A DNA stretch of 64,000 nt from a virus: IMG/VR virus record IMGVR_UViG_3300044612_001159, positions 51,666-115,665 of that record; one strand, 5' to 3'. The translations under genes were made by a program, and so were the position numbers. Numbering within the stretch: position 1 is the first letter of the stretch; each line of letters opens with the position of its first letter. Shown in pieces: positions 12,722 through 20,935 of this stretch. The notes beneath the pieces were generated by a model. The model ran no database searches and was not told the origin of the DNA. It saw only the letters and a program-made list of their open reading frames with translations.

Positions 12722-14350
12722 TTACCTCCTCATTCCAATTACCGCAGATACTATGTTAGAAACAAGTACTACTGGGATAATTACTTCCTGTGCTTTTTCT
12801 CTCTGATCATCTGTCATATCCATACCTAACTCAGAGAAATTAGATAGGAGTTCTGTAACATCCACATTGAACACTGCTCCAAGTGGATCTGCTAAAAATG
12901 CTTCTGTTTGTACCTCAGTAATAGCATCTGCCAATGTATATGGCATTGGGGCATCTGCGTTTTCTTCTGCTCTACCCGCAAACTCTACAAATGCCACTGC
13001 TATTTCTGGATTGTCTTTAATTGCTTCTGCAATTATTGCTATTTCTTCTGCCTTAATTCCAAGATTTTCTGCTACTGCTTCTTCCTCTGTTGTGGATAAT
13101 TCAGTTAGCATGTTTGATAATTCGGCAGCCAACTTAGCATCGTTTTGTCCAATTAGTTTATTTAACTTATTAAGTTCATCTGCTGAAATTGGATTACTAT
13201 CGTCTGTGTCATTATTATCTGGTGCTGGCACTATAGGCTCTTCCTCAACAGGTTGCTCAGGTTCAGGCTCTTGACCTTGATCTGTTTCCTCTGGCTGAGA
13301 TGTTGGCTCTTCTGAAGGCTCTGGAGTTGGATCAGTCTCTTCGCTGCCACCATCTGTGGTATCAGGGCTTGGAGAAGGAGTAGGATCTTCTGGTTCAGTT
13401 TGCTCATCATCAGGGAACCTTGGATCCTCTGGAGTAATAATCTCTGGGTCAACTTCAACATCAGGTTCAGGTAAATCTGGATCTTCTGTAGAATCAGGAC
13501 TTGGCTCTGGATCTGGTGTAGGTTCTGGTTCATTAACTTCTTCGCCATTAATAGAAGCAATAAGATTATTAAGGTCTGATATTTCTCCAGCCAACTGTGC
13601 TGCCTCTGCCACCTGCTCTTGCTGCTCTTCAGGCGTTATAGGGGCTTCTGTGGGCGTTGGAGAGGGTTCTGGGGATGGCTGCTGGGTAGGGGTAGGAGAA
13701 GGCTCTGGAATCGGCTCTGCTTGCAATGTAGGGGCAGGAGAATTAGGGGAAACCTGTGTAGCGCCCCAAGCCTCAAGTGATACTATAGATCCATCATGAA
13801 GCCTTACGCCCGTTCTAAGATTTTGGTATTCAGGACCTTGATAACTATAGGACACCGCTAAACCGCCAGTATTAGTAATAGCCACTAATATATTTACTGT
13901 ACTTGCCTGTGCCCCATAGTTACCGAATGGGACCATATTGAGGTTCATTTGAAACCCACCTTCAGAATAATATATGTCCAAACCAGATGTTCCGCTTACT
14001 CCTGGGAACCAGTCCATTGAATACAAGGAGATAGATGGTGTAGATGGATAGGTATGAAATGTACCGTCAGGTTGTCCAAATGTAATTACTGAGTTAGTTG
14101 TAGCATAAATGTTTTCATACTGTACCCCGTCAAAAGTCACGGTAGTTGCAATTGGTATTTGATAAGATATGTCGTCACCTGAGCAAGTATCCATATGATG
14201 CACTGTAGGTTCGGCATCGCCTTCATATGCTGCTGCTATGGTTTGTGATTGTATAAAGTTTACACAGGCTGCGTTAGCATTTTCTGGAATCCATAGGTTA
14301 AAGCCAAGGGCCAGTAGTGACGCTGACAATATTCTTATTAATTTTTTAAT
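12722..14350 (-). CDS. Secreted, membrane-anchored Pro/Thr/Glu-rich surface protein, probable ATT start
   Basis: The 542-residue precursor has a signal peptide (KKLIRILSASLLALGF to NANA), a beta-rich domain of about 170 residues, and a long spacer of Pro, Thr, Ser, Glu and Asp repeats (about residues 215-390). A helical acidic domain and a C-terminal hydrophobic helix ending MRR complete it. The topology suggests an envelope protein tethered at its C-terminus. The only conventional start is TTG inside the signal peptide, which would drop the basic n-region. ATT at 14350, 7 bases after GGAGG, restores it. Similar exported proteins occur in freshwater actinobacteria, so host origin is possible. 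Confidence 0.78.
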   Translation of the reverse strand: MKKLIRILSASLLALGFNLWIPENANAACVNFIQSQTIAAAYEGDAEPTVHHMDTCSGDDISYQIPIATTVTFDGVQYENIYATTNSVITFGQPDGTFHTYPSTPSISLYSMDWFPGVSGTSGLDIYYSEGGFQMNLNMVPFGNYGAQASTVNILVAITNTGGLAVSYSYQGPEYQNLRTGVRLHDGSIVSLEAWGATQVSPNSPAPTLQAEPIPEPSPTPTQQPSPEPSPTPTEAPITPEEQQEQVAEAAQLAGEISDLNNLIASINGEEVNEPEPTPDPEPSPDSTEDPDLPEPDVEVDPEIITPEDPRFPDDEQTEPEDPTPSPSPDTTDGGSEETDPTPEPSEEPTSQPEETDQGQEPEPEQPVEEEPIVPAPDNNDTDDSNPISADELNKLNKLIGQNDAKLAAELSNMLTELSTTEEEAVAENLGIKAEEIAIIAEAIKDNPEIAVAFVEFAGRAEENADAPMPYTLADAITEVQTEAFLADPLGAVFNVDVTELLSNFSELGMDMTDDQREKAQEVIIPVVLVSNIVSAVIGMRR

Positions 14351-14365
14351 CTCCTGACCTCCGAA

Positions 14366-14396
14366 TTAGACAATGTCTAATAAGGTTATTATAACA
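14366..14396 (-). promoter_or_regulatory. Extended -10 promoter with palindromic operator-like site
   Basis: TGT-TATAAT lies on the minus strand at 14396-14388. The palindrome TTAGACAATGTCTAA occupies 14366-14380, 7-bp arms around one base, covering the expected start of transcription. It could be an operator or a 5' hairpin for the secreted-protein/holin unit. Confidence 0.6.
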
Positions 14397-14403
14397 TTTA
14401 ATT

Positions 14404-14440
14404 TAGAATAAAAGAAAAAGGGGCCAGTTTCCTGACCCCT
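14404..14440 (-). terminator. Intrinsic terminator of the Ala-rich secreted protein gene
   Basis: On the minus strand a 9-bp stem (14440-14432 with 14427-14419, one G-U pair) with a GAAA tetraloop is followed by TTTTTCTTTT. It lies about 20 bases after the stop at 14460. Confidence 0.88.
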
Positions 14441-14459
14441 AAATCTTTAAGTTTGTTAA

Positions 14460-15608
14460 TTACTTAACAAGTGCAACCTTTGCCTTTGGATTCTTTGCAT
14501 TCCATTGACGAGCCAACTTATTAAAAGCAGCCTTTAGATCAGCAATAGCCTTGGCATTATCTGCCTTGACCTTATCAAGTTCTGCCTTAGCAGCAGCCTG
14601 TGCATCAGCAAGAGCCTTATCTGCAGCAACCTTGGCGGTTACAGCATCAGCCTTTAACTTAGCAATTTCTGCAGCAGCAGTAATAGCAGCAGCATCTGCA
14701 GCAGCCTTAGCAGCAACTGCATCAGAAGCAGCCTTTGCTACAGCAGCAGCAAGTGCAGCATCTGCAGTTACCTTATCAGCAGCACGACCAGCACGTTCTG
14801 CAGCAAGTGCAGCATTAGCAGCAGCAAGAGCAGTTGCTAGATCAGATACTGTTACGATTGCAGTCTGAGAAGTTGTTGCCAACTTAATTGTTGGAACAGA
14901 GGTTGGTGCAACAATAGATGCTCCAACAGCAACAGTTCCAGCAGCAGCAGGAAGCGAAATCTCTGATGTGTAACGACCTGTTACAAGAGCATCAGCAGTT
15001 ACAGTTCCAGCAGTTGCGCCACCAAGAGTAGTAACAGTTACTGTATCAGCAACAGCGTTGCCGAAAATATCTGCTACATCAAGAGTTGCAGTTACCTTGC
15101 CAGAAATATTTCCTGAAGCAGGGATTGACATCTTAAGTTCATATGCAGGACCTGCAACACCCTTAAGATAAATTGTTGTGCTTGCACCAGTTACAGAAAC
15201 TGTAACCGCAGATGCAGCAGTAGTTGTTGTATATGCATATACAGTCGCTGTTGTTGAAGCAGGTGTGACTGTGATTGATGATGATCCAGCAGATGCATTA
15301 ACTGTTGAACCAATTGCAGAGACGAGGCGTGTTCCAGCACCAACTGCAGTAAATGTTACTGGTGTTCCAGCAACAACTGTAGCGGTGATAAGAAGTGCTT
15401 CGTTGTTTGTAACAGTTGAAGTATCTGCAACGCTTACGACGTTATCAGATGGAACCTTAACTGTAAATGGTGAGGCTGCAGTACCTGCGCCAGAAATTTC
15501 TGTTGTTACGTCCACAGAAACGGTATTGGCACTTGCAGGTGTCATTACTAGTGTGCTCATAGTCATGGCTGCAACCACGGCAAGAGCGATCTTCTTAAAT
15601 GAATTCAT
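14460..15608 (-). CDS. Secreted Ala-rich surface protein (382 aa)
   Basis: A Sec signal peptide (MNSFKKIALAVVAAMTMSTL to ASA) is followed by about 230 residues of Thr/Val/Ser-rich beta-sheet, reminiscent of S-layer or invasin-type domains. A strongly Ala-rich region with heptad-like spacing (KAAADAAAI and ADKALADAQAA) is then likely to form a coiled coil. The end KLARQWNAKNPKAKVALVK is basic. I chose the ATG at 15608, preceded by AAGGAGA; an upstream ATG would include that site. It resembles abundant exported proteins of freshwater actinobacteria. It may coat or alter the infected cell or be a decoy; its role is unknown. Confidence 0.8.
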   Translation of the reverse strand: MNSFKKIALAVVAAMTMSTLVMTPASANTVSVDVTTEISGAGTAASPFTVKVPSDNVVSVADTSTVTNNEALLITATVVAGTPVTFTAVGAGTRLVSAIGSTVNASAGSSSITVTPASTTATVYAYTTTTAASAVTVSVTGASTTIYLKGVAGPAYELKMSIPASGNISGKVTATLDVADIFGNAVADTVTVTTLGGATAGTVTADALVTGRYTSEISLPAAAGTVAVGASIVAPTSVPTIKLATTSQTAIVTVSDLATALAAANAALAAERAGRAADKVTADAALAAAVAKAASDAVAAKAAADAAAITAAAEIAKLKADAVTAKVAADKALADAQAAAKAELDKVKADNAKAIADLKAAFNKLARQWNAKNPKAKVALVK

Positions 15609-15634
15609 TTTTCTCCTTTTATTATTCATTTGGT

Positions 15635-17419
15635 TTATATTGTTTTTAGTCTATCCAAATAGTCTTTAATTTCTTCTATTTGACTAGGTTTATATTGTAT
15701 CACGTTCTCAGGGAGCGTGTCAACTTGGCGTGGCCTATCCCTAAAAGTGTGAACCTCTACTTCAGAGTCTATATTCTTAGGAGTGTGAGATATAGCACCA
15801 AAAATAGCACCACACACAGCATCGGCCAAATCTTTAGATTTTTTCCTGGGGTGATCAACTTTATCATTTTTCATAATTTTTAACTGGGTTAATTCTTCAA
15901 ACAATAATTCTATTGCTGGCATAACAAGTCTTTCTTCATATACCAACATAGCCATATCCTCATAATGTTTTTTAGCAACAGAAACAGTATCAGTTTTCAT
16001 TCCTACCTGATTTAACTCATTCTGAATATCAAATGACTGCCAACGGTCAAAAGAAACCATGCCAATATCAAACCCTATTCTTCTTAGGTTTTGGATCCAC
16101 TGCTTAACCTCAGATAAATTAACTGGACCCTCTACCTTTGGTTCCCACCAAGCAACGGCATCTACTACAACTATCGGAGCGACCTGTTCGTAATTATTGA
16201 TTACCTGTATGTTTACCCATTTTTCTACATGGGCAATTGCAACTGCACACTTGTCATGCTTTTGTGCAAGGTCAGCGTGTACATAATATTTTTTATTTGG
16301 ATCTGGCTTAAATGATTCATCAAACCTTTTAAAATCATCTATTGGGTTTCTAGTTGTCATGCAGGATCTTAACTTTTCTGCCTGCTTAAAAAATGCGTCA
16401 GAAGCAAATGTTGGAACACAAGCAAAGCGCATCATTGCATCTCCAAGGTCTGTCATAAATGCAATCTTAAAATCATCAATCTTTCTTGTAGGGTTTACTT
16501 CCCATGTAGGTCTTTTAAGTGCAAAAACTCCAGGGTATTTGTATGAAAGTATTTGATCTTCATCCCATGATATTTCAAACCTATTGTCTTTATCATCTTC
16601 TGGCAATAGCGGATTAATTATAAACTCATGCCTTTTTTCTACTACTTCTTTATCTGCAATAACAGAGTCGTACCTTTCGGAAATAAAGTCTCCTGGGTAT
16701 CTTGGGAACGAAAGCAAAACAACTTTGCCTAAGTCTGGAAAACGAGAGTCTACGGATCCACGGAATGCTTTGTATATGTTTTCTGCAGTCTTGCCTTGTT
16801 CATTTCCTGTGCCAACTTCAGATGCAAAGCCAGAAATCTCATCAAGAACAGCAAGCAAAAGATTCAGACCCTCATGCGATTCACGCTCTGAGTGTCCAGA
16901 GTAAACCGTAATTGACTTATCAAATTCAATTGAATCTGCTTTAGGATTATACTTGCCTGCAAACCAAGGAGACTTTTCAATCTTTGTTTTAAAACCTTTA
17001 AAGAAAACATTTTTTGCTTGTTGTGCGTTAATAGCAACATTGATTAGGTCTATGGCATCCCCAGTGGGTTTGCCGAAATATCTGGCTGGATCCTTAAGGC
17101 ATAGTAACTTATAAACGATGTAAGCACAAGCAACAGTAGAAGTAAAATCTTTACCGCTACCCTTTCCAAGTTGGAGGATAATTTCATTCTTAGTATATTT
17201 TTCATAGTATCTTGCACCTTCTTCATGCCCCATCAAATTTTCTAAATCTTCTTTACGATATATTTGGCTCATTGCCTCGACAATGTCATATTGAATATCC
17301 GATAGGCCTGGCTGACCAAGGTAATCTGGTGACTCAACAAATGTCTTTGCGTCGACTGGTGTCTCTTCAAAATGATTATCTTTAAGCGCTTCTAAGAAAT
17401 CATCAAACATCATGGACAA
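15635..17419 (-). CDS. Terminase large subunit
   Basis: The 594-residue packaging motor has an N-terminal ATPase with Walker A LGKGSGKDF (residues 84-92) and Walker B LLLAVLDEIS. The C-terminal RNase-H-like nuclease begins at VHADLAQKHDKCAVAIA, with later acidic residues in DAVCGAI. Length and order are standard. It overlaps the upstream putative small subunit by 17 bases. It is about 36 kb away from the portal gene, unlike most siphophages. Confidence 0.95.
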   Translation of the reverse strand: MSMMFDDFLEALKDNHFEETPVDAKTFVESPDYLGQPGLSDIQYDIVEAMSQIYRKEDLENLMGHEEGARYYEKYTKNEIILQLGKGSGKDFTSTVACAYIVYKLLCLKDPARYFGKPTGDAIDLINVAINAQQAKNVFFKGFKTKIEKSPWFAGKYNPKADSIEFDKSITVYSGHSERESHEGLNLLLAVLDEISGFASEVGTGNEQGKTAENIYKAFRGSVDSRFPDLGKVVLLSFPRYPGDFISERYDSVIADKEVVEKRHEFIINPLLPEDDKDNRFEISWDEDQILSYKYPGVFALKRPTWEVNPTRKIDDFKIAFMTDLGDAMMRFACVPTFASDAFFKQAEKLRSCMTTRNPIDDFKRFDESFKPDPNKKYYVHADLAQKHDKCAVAIAHVEKWVNIQVINNYEQVAPIVVVDAVAWWEPKVEGPVNLSEVKQWIQNLRRIGFDIGMVSFDRWQSFDIQNELNQVGMKTDTVSVAKKHYEDMAMLVYEERLVMPAIELLFEELTQLKIMKNDKVDHPRKKSKDLADAVCGAIFGAISHTPKNIDSEVEVHTFRDRPRQVDTLPENVIQYKPSQIEEIKDYLDRLKTI

Positions 17420-17936
17420 TTGTAATCACTTCATCTTTCTTGGCAATATCAGAAAGCCTACGCATAATTTCATCTCGTATCTGCGGATACTCAGACGCTA
17501 TGTCACGAAGAATTCCCATCAAAACTTCTTGCCGTCTTTCTATCTGAATCATCTCTTCCGCCAACTCCTTATTCTCAAGAAGTCCAGCCTTTTGTAGCAT
17601 ATCAATTCTTTTAGACTCAATGTCCATTACAAGTTTAATTGCAGCAGTCTTTGCACTAAGATTGTTTGTCATTGATGCTTCATCAATAACTTCGTATGTA
17701 CGAGACACCAGTTTACTATAGTGGGTGTCTGCTGCAGCAAGTGCCTCTTTAGCACGAGCACGAATAGCATCATTAGCAGATGCCATGACTTTCCACTCGT
17801 TGATAAGTGTTACTACTTTTTGTCTTGGTATAGCAAGTTGTTTTGAAATTGCAGTTGGGTCATTACCTTTTAAGTATTCTTCTACTACTTGATTAACCTG
17901 ATCAAGGTGCTTAACTAAATCATCTTCAGTTGACAC
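17403..17936 (-). CDS. Probable terminase small subunit
   Basis: The 177-residue helical protein has an N-terminal helix-turn-helix (about residues 10-50, including DPTAISKQLAIPRQKVVTLI), a helical oligomerisation region, and an acidic C-terminus. It lies immediately upstream of and overlaps the large terminase gene. Together these fit a DNA-recognising small terminase subunit. Sequence similarity to named families is weak, so the call is from structure and position. The start is GTG. Confidence 0.75.
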   Translation of the reverse strand: MSTEDDLVKHLDQVNQVVEEYLKGNDPTAISKQLAIPRQKVVTLINEWKVMASANDAIRARAKEALAAADTHYSKLVSRTYEVIDEASMTNNLSAKTAAIKLVMDIESKRIDMLQKAGLLENKELAEEMIQIERRQEVLMGILRDIASEYPQIRDEIMRRLSDIAKKDEVITIVHDV

Positions 17937-18198
17937 CGTTTAACTCCCTTGCTATTTTTAGCAATATCAAGTATCCAATAAGGTCGTCTATATCATTGTC
18001 GCCAACATAAGATCCACCCCTAGTTATTCTAGATAACTTGTCATCAATACGAACATGCAACTGCTCTACACTATCAGAGGTAGCAAAAATTCTAACTGGA
18101 TTTAAAGCAGAGTCTCCATAGGACTTATTCTTAGCAATAAGCATTTCCTTAATTTCATCACAAACCTGAGCAATTGTAAACTGTGTCTCAGAACTCAT
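17926..18198 (-). CDS. DUF1599-like protein (nucleotide modification associated domain 1)
   Basis: The 90-residue protein has KNKSYGDSALNPVRIF, IRIDDKLSRI and DDLIGYLILLKIA, the hallmark blocks of the DUF1599/Nmad1 family, linked in the literature to modified-base metabolism in phages and related to all-alpha NTP pyrophosphatases. It may shape the nucleotide pool. The second ATG (18198) has GAGG at a better distance than the first (18204). Confidence 0.75.
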   Translation of the reverse strand: MSSETQFTIAQVCDEIKEMLIAKNKSYGDSALNPVRIFATSDSVEQLHVRIDDKLSRITRGGSYVGDNDIDDLIGYLILLKIARELNGVN

Positions 18199-18325
18199 CT
18201 TCATCCTCTTCTTCCCACGATGCTTCCCAATCTTCCATACTCTTAGATAGCCTAATTAATGTTATTCCCGCTAAAGCAGAAAAAACTCCAATAAATACAA
18301 CAATAGGTAGCAATATTTTTTTCAT
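18188..18325 (-). CDS. Single-pass membrane peptide (45 aa)
   Basis: The start is ATG 18325, overlapping the upstream stop as ATGA, and the stop is TGA at 18188-18190. One transmembrane helix (ILLPIVVFIGVFSALAGITLI) is followed by a very acidic tail (EEEDEDEF). No family is recognised; the topology resembles small phage membrane effectors or spanin-like peptides. Confidence 0.65.
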   Translation of the reverse strand: MKKILLPIVVFIGVFSALAGITLIRLSKSMEDWEASWEEEDEDEF

Positions 18326-18477
18326 CGTCTCGACTTCCTTAATTTAAATTTAGCAAGATATACATAGATTGTCTCCACGCTAACCCCACATTCTTTTGCT
18401 ATTTCTTCTGGAGTCTTTTTATCCATAAGATACCTCTTACGCATATAAGTCTCGCTTGTATATAGTTTAGCAGCCAT
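18322..18477 (-). CDS. Small helix-turn-helix DNA-binding protein (51 aa)
   Basis: The start is ATG 18477 and the stop TGA at 18322-18324. Most of the peptide is one helix-turn-helix: TPEEIAKECGVSVETIYVYLAKFKLRK, flanked by basic residues. It may be a regulator of the nearby terminase genes or a DNA-bending factor. The four-base overlap with the next ORF supports it. Confidence 0.7.
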   Translation of the reverse strand: MAAKLYTSETYMRKRYLMDKKTPEEIAKECGVSVETIYVYLAKFKLRKSRR

Positions 18478-18481
18478 GATG

Positions 18482-19072
18482 TTATTTGTCAACCCCCAAA
18501 GCCTTACCCCAATTATTTATTGCCCAATGACCTATACCGCAGGCATCTGCAGCATCATTATCTTCAATATTTCTATCATATATAGTGTTAATAAATCTAA
18601 TTGTTCTTTCTTTTCTTAAATTACGCTCATATGTTTTGTACCAAGACTCAGACTTGCCTGGGTTTTGTGACCTAATATATAGTTGTTCATCTTTAGAAAT
18701 TTTTTTGTTTCCTATATAATTTTGCCATGTAATAGGAGCAACCTTACCTATGGTTTGGATGCCAGACTGTCCAGCAGCACCAAGAAGAGCACCCTGAACT
18801 AAGGCCAAGTCTGCAGCAGTTTTAGGGCTGTTCATGAATACCGTATGCTCAATAACAATTGCATCAACATTTATAATATGGTCAAACAATGCCTTTGATT
18901 TTTTTCCAGCATCAATAACTTTTTCGTATATGTCTTTACCCTCAAAAGTTATTTTTCCAACTTCTTTTAACTGATCATTATGAAATGTAGCATATGCAAG
19001 ACTATTAGTGCTGGCATCAATAGCGCAAATTCTTTCTGGCTTAACTTCGATGCCCCATTTATTTTTTACCAT
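18482..19072 (-). CDS. RuvC-like Holliday junction resolvase
   Basis: The 196-residue RNase-H-fold nuclease has Asp19 in CAIDASTNSLAYA, Glu75 in AIVIEHTVF, and the C-terminal pair Asp173/Asp176 in DNDAADACGIG. These form the RuvC metal site. It would cut branched DNA before packaging or during recombination. It lies beside the Cas4-like nuclease and overlaps a zinc-finger gene. Confidence 0.87.
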   Translation of the reverse strand: MVKNKWGIEVKPERICAIDASTNSLAYATFHNDQLKEVGKITFEGKDIYEKVIDAGKKSKALFDHIINVDAIVIEHTVFMNSPKTAADLALVQGALLGAAGQSGIQTIGKVAPITWQNYIGNKKISKDEQLYIRSQNPGKSESWYKTYERNLRKERTIRFINTIYDRNIEDNDAADACGIGHWAINNWGKALGVDK

Positions 19073-19343
19073 TAGTCCTATCCTTAATCTTTTTTAGTGC
19101 TTTAGCAACTGCATCTGGGTTGACAGAGCATGTATTACAAATTTGGTGGTCATTGTATATTGATAATGGCATTGAACAAGATTTGCAAGGCCTTATCTTT
19201 CCTTTTCTTTTTGCTCTTTTTGATTGCAAATACCTTGCAGCAATTTTTTCTTTTGTTGCAAGGTCTCTGCATTCTACTGAACAATATATCTGATACGATA
19301 CTGATTGATCAAATTGTTTATCGCAAAAGTTACAATGTCTCAC
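19059..19343 (-). CDS. Zinc-finger protein (94 aa)
   Basis: Two cysteine clusters, CNFCDKQF with YCSVEC, and CKSC with CNTC, can each bind a zinc, separated by a very basic segment (SKRAKRKGKIR). This fits a small DNA- or RNA-binding protein. The first cluster resembles the zinc knuckle seen before HNH nuclease domains, but no HNH residues are present. It is placed between two nuclease genes with overlaps. Confidence 0.72.
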   Translation of the reverse strand: MRHCNFCDKQFDQSVSYQIYCSVECRDLATKEKIAARYLQSKRAKRKGKIRPCKSCSMPLSIYNDHQICNTCSVNPDAVAKALKKIKDRTNGKK

Positions 19344-20145
19344 CGAGAATCTCCAGGGGCGTTATTTTAATTACGCCTGTCCCTGCAGACTCGCATGCCT
19401 TTTTGATTGGGCATGACTTGCATATCTTGGAATTAGATCTATAGTTCTTGACTGGTAAAGTTTTATCTTCCCATGCCTTTCGAACTGTCCTCATCCAATC
19501 AAATGCCTGGTCTACCCACCGACGGTAATGATCGTTTACTTCTACGGGAATCAAAAGAAGTTCATGATTGTTTTTATTTTCATAAATCATAACACCCTTT
19601 GGCCGTTTTAAAATCTTCATATATATAAGTAGTTGCATAAGGTGTCCATTCTTGGCTTTACCAGATGCCTTTCTATATTCAAAACCCTCATTCATCATTG
19701 TTTTAATTTCACCAATGAGTTCTTCACCTTGCCAATCAAGCATAACATCTCCGTATCCAAAGATAGGAGGATCGCTGTGGGTGATCTTAAACTCTGTTGT
19801 AGTCTCATTGTCATCATTGCGATATATTTTTGCTACCCCTGAATTCATCATTGCTGCCTGAATTCTGGCGTGTGATAGTGTTCCAGCAGTCATATTTGCT
19901 GCTGCATATGCATCTGCATTATCTTCAAACATTTGACCATCAAAAGCAAGATACCAATATCTCGCACACTCTCCGTGCCCATATGCAATGGTTGAAGGGG
20001 CAAAAGTCTTTTTGACAGTGTGCTTATCTACACGATTAATCGTATATCCTTCTTTAATCTTTGCTTCTAGGGCAGCAATATCCATAGAGTGAACTGGCTT
20101 TTCTTCTTGTTTTATCATAACTGTATGTAGTAAATTTTTTGTCAT
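19330..20145 (-). CDS. Cas4/RecB-like PD-(D/E)XK nuclease
   Basis: The 271-residue protein has the nuclease core residues His92, Asp133 in YGDVML, Glu146-x-Lys148 in GEIKTM, and Gln171 in QLLIYM. Four cysteines, Cys60 in GECARYWY and Cys242, Cys245 and Cys251 in CKSCPIKKAC, fit the Cas4/AddB iron-sulfur site. No cas1, cas2 or repeat array is present, so it is more likely a recombination exonuclease working with the RecA-like protein. An extended -10 lies just upstream. Confidence 0.86.
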   Translation of the reverse strand: MTKNLLHTVMIKQEEKPVHSMDIAALEAKIKEGYTINRVDKHTVKKTFAPSTIAYGHGECARYWYLAFDGQMFEDNADAYAAANMTAGTLSHARIQAAMMNSGVAKIYRNDDNETTTEFKITHSDPPIFGYGDVMLDWQGEELIGEIKTMMNEGFEYRKASGKAKNGHLMQLLIYMKILKRPKGVMIYENKNNHELLLIPVEVNDHYRRWVDQAFDWMRTVRKAWEDKTLPVKNYRSNSKICKSCPIKKACESAGTGVIKITPLEILGETL

Positions 20146-20168
20146 TTTAACTCGTTTCTGTTAGTATA

Positions 20169-20177
20169 AGTATAGCA
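20169..20177 (-). promoter_or_regulatory. Extended -10 promoter of the Cas4-like gene
   Basis: TGC-TATACT lies on the minus strand at 20177-20169, 24 bases before the ATG at 20145. A second TATACT follows it directly. It overlaps the end region of the upstream gene. Confidence 0.55.
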
Positions 20178-20179
20178 GA

Positions 20180-20485
20180 TTATCGGATTATGTACTTTAA
20201 AGCAGAAACAAGATTGTTGATTGACTCTGCTGCAGTGTAATAAAGATTCTTTTTACCTCTATCAGACTTGTCTACATTTGCCATCCAAGTGGCCTTGAGA
20301 GACATTTTTGCTGCAATTGCCTGTAGCCTAACTATCTCTACCGTCGCTACATTAAGTGGTATGTCTGGCTTTATAATAATCTTAGCAATGAAAGTAAGAG
20401 CCGTTGTCAACTCCTGATCATCCATATAGTCTGCAATCTCTGCCAAACCATTTACCATATCTATTGTTGTTTGTTGTTGCTCCAT
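20180..20485 (-). CDS. Hypothetical helical protein (101 aa)
   Basis: A soluble, mostly helical protein without recognised motifs (MDDQELTTALTFIAKI, ATWMANVDKSDRGKKNLYY). It lies in the replication gene series and its ATG overlaps the preceding stop (TAATG). Confidence 0.68.
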   Translation of the reverse strand: MEQQQTTIDMVNGLAEIADYMDDQELTTALTFIAKIIIKPDIPLNVATVEIVRLQAIAAKMSLKATWMANVDKSDRGKKNLYYTAAESINNLVSALKYIIR

Positions 20486-20766
20486 TATTCCTCCGTTAGT
20501 TGTTCTAAAATACTCATCTCAATTATAGCAAGCCTGACCTTGGCGTTACCCTCGCCAATAACCACAACTATGGCTGGGTCTTTTCCATTCTTTATAGCAT
20601 CAGTGGTAGCCTTTGCCCACACCTCTTTATTTAATGTAAAAGATTTTCCAACCTCTTTAAAATCTACAACAAAATTTTTCCAGGAAGCGTCACCTTTTTT
20701 AGTATTGCGACCAGAGTTTTTGTGCTGCTTGGCACCTATTCTTTTACTTTCACTCTTCTCGCTCAT
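20485..20766 (-). CDS. Hypothetical protein (93 aa), possible PD-(D/E)XK nuclease core
   Basis: A basic N-terminus (KSESKRIGAKQHKNSGRNTKKGDASW) is followed by FVVDFKEVGKSF. GDA with VDFK could be the Asp...Asp-x-Lys of a minimal PD-(D/E)XK nuclease, as in small resolvases, but the call is tentative. I chose the ATG at 20766, since a longer frame would run through the upstream zinc gene. Position next to recA-like fits recombination. Confidence 0.6.
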   Translation of the reverse strand: MSEKSESKRIGAKQHKNSGRNTKKGDASWKNFVVDFKEVGKSFTLNKEVWAKATTDAIKNGKDPAIVVVIGEGNAKVRLAIIEMSILEQLTEE

Positions 20767-20935
20767 TGACCTTCCTTTTCTTATAACCAACCTTAAACAA
20801 CTGAACTTCAGACAAGTGTTTATCAGAACACATCCAAGACGCCATACCAGTTGCAAGATATACTCTAATAGTTTTTACTTCTTTTTTACAAACCTTACAA
20901 GGAAACTTTCCTTCGTAAACGCTATACTTGTCCAC
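20750..20935 (-). CDS. Small zinc-finger protein (61 aa)
   Basis: CKVCKKEV and, 20 residues later, MCSDKHL form a possible Cys3His zinc site with basic flanks. No family name is recognised. It is sandwiched between and overlaps the recA-like gene and the 93-residue gene. Confidence 0.7.
   Translation of the reverse strand: MDKYSVYEGKFPCKVCKKEVKTIRVYLATGMASWMCSDKHLSEVQLFKVGYKKRKVNEREE

Noticed and set aside
12867-13799. Plus-strand Ser/Gly-rich ORFs opposite the Pro/Thr/Glu-rich gene
   Set aside because: They arise because the spacer repeats leave the opposite strand open; no start signals and no domains.
14551-15669. Plus-strand ORFs opposite the Ala-rich gene
   Set aside because: They mirror a repetitive coding sequence, lack ribosome sites and have low-complexity products.
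19330-20145. CRISPR-associated Cas4
   Set aside because: There is no repeat array, cas1 or cas2 anywhere in the window; context is phage recombination.
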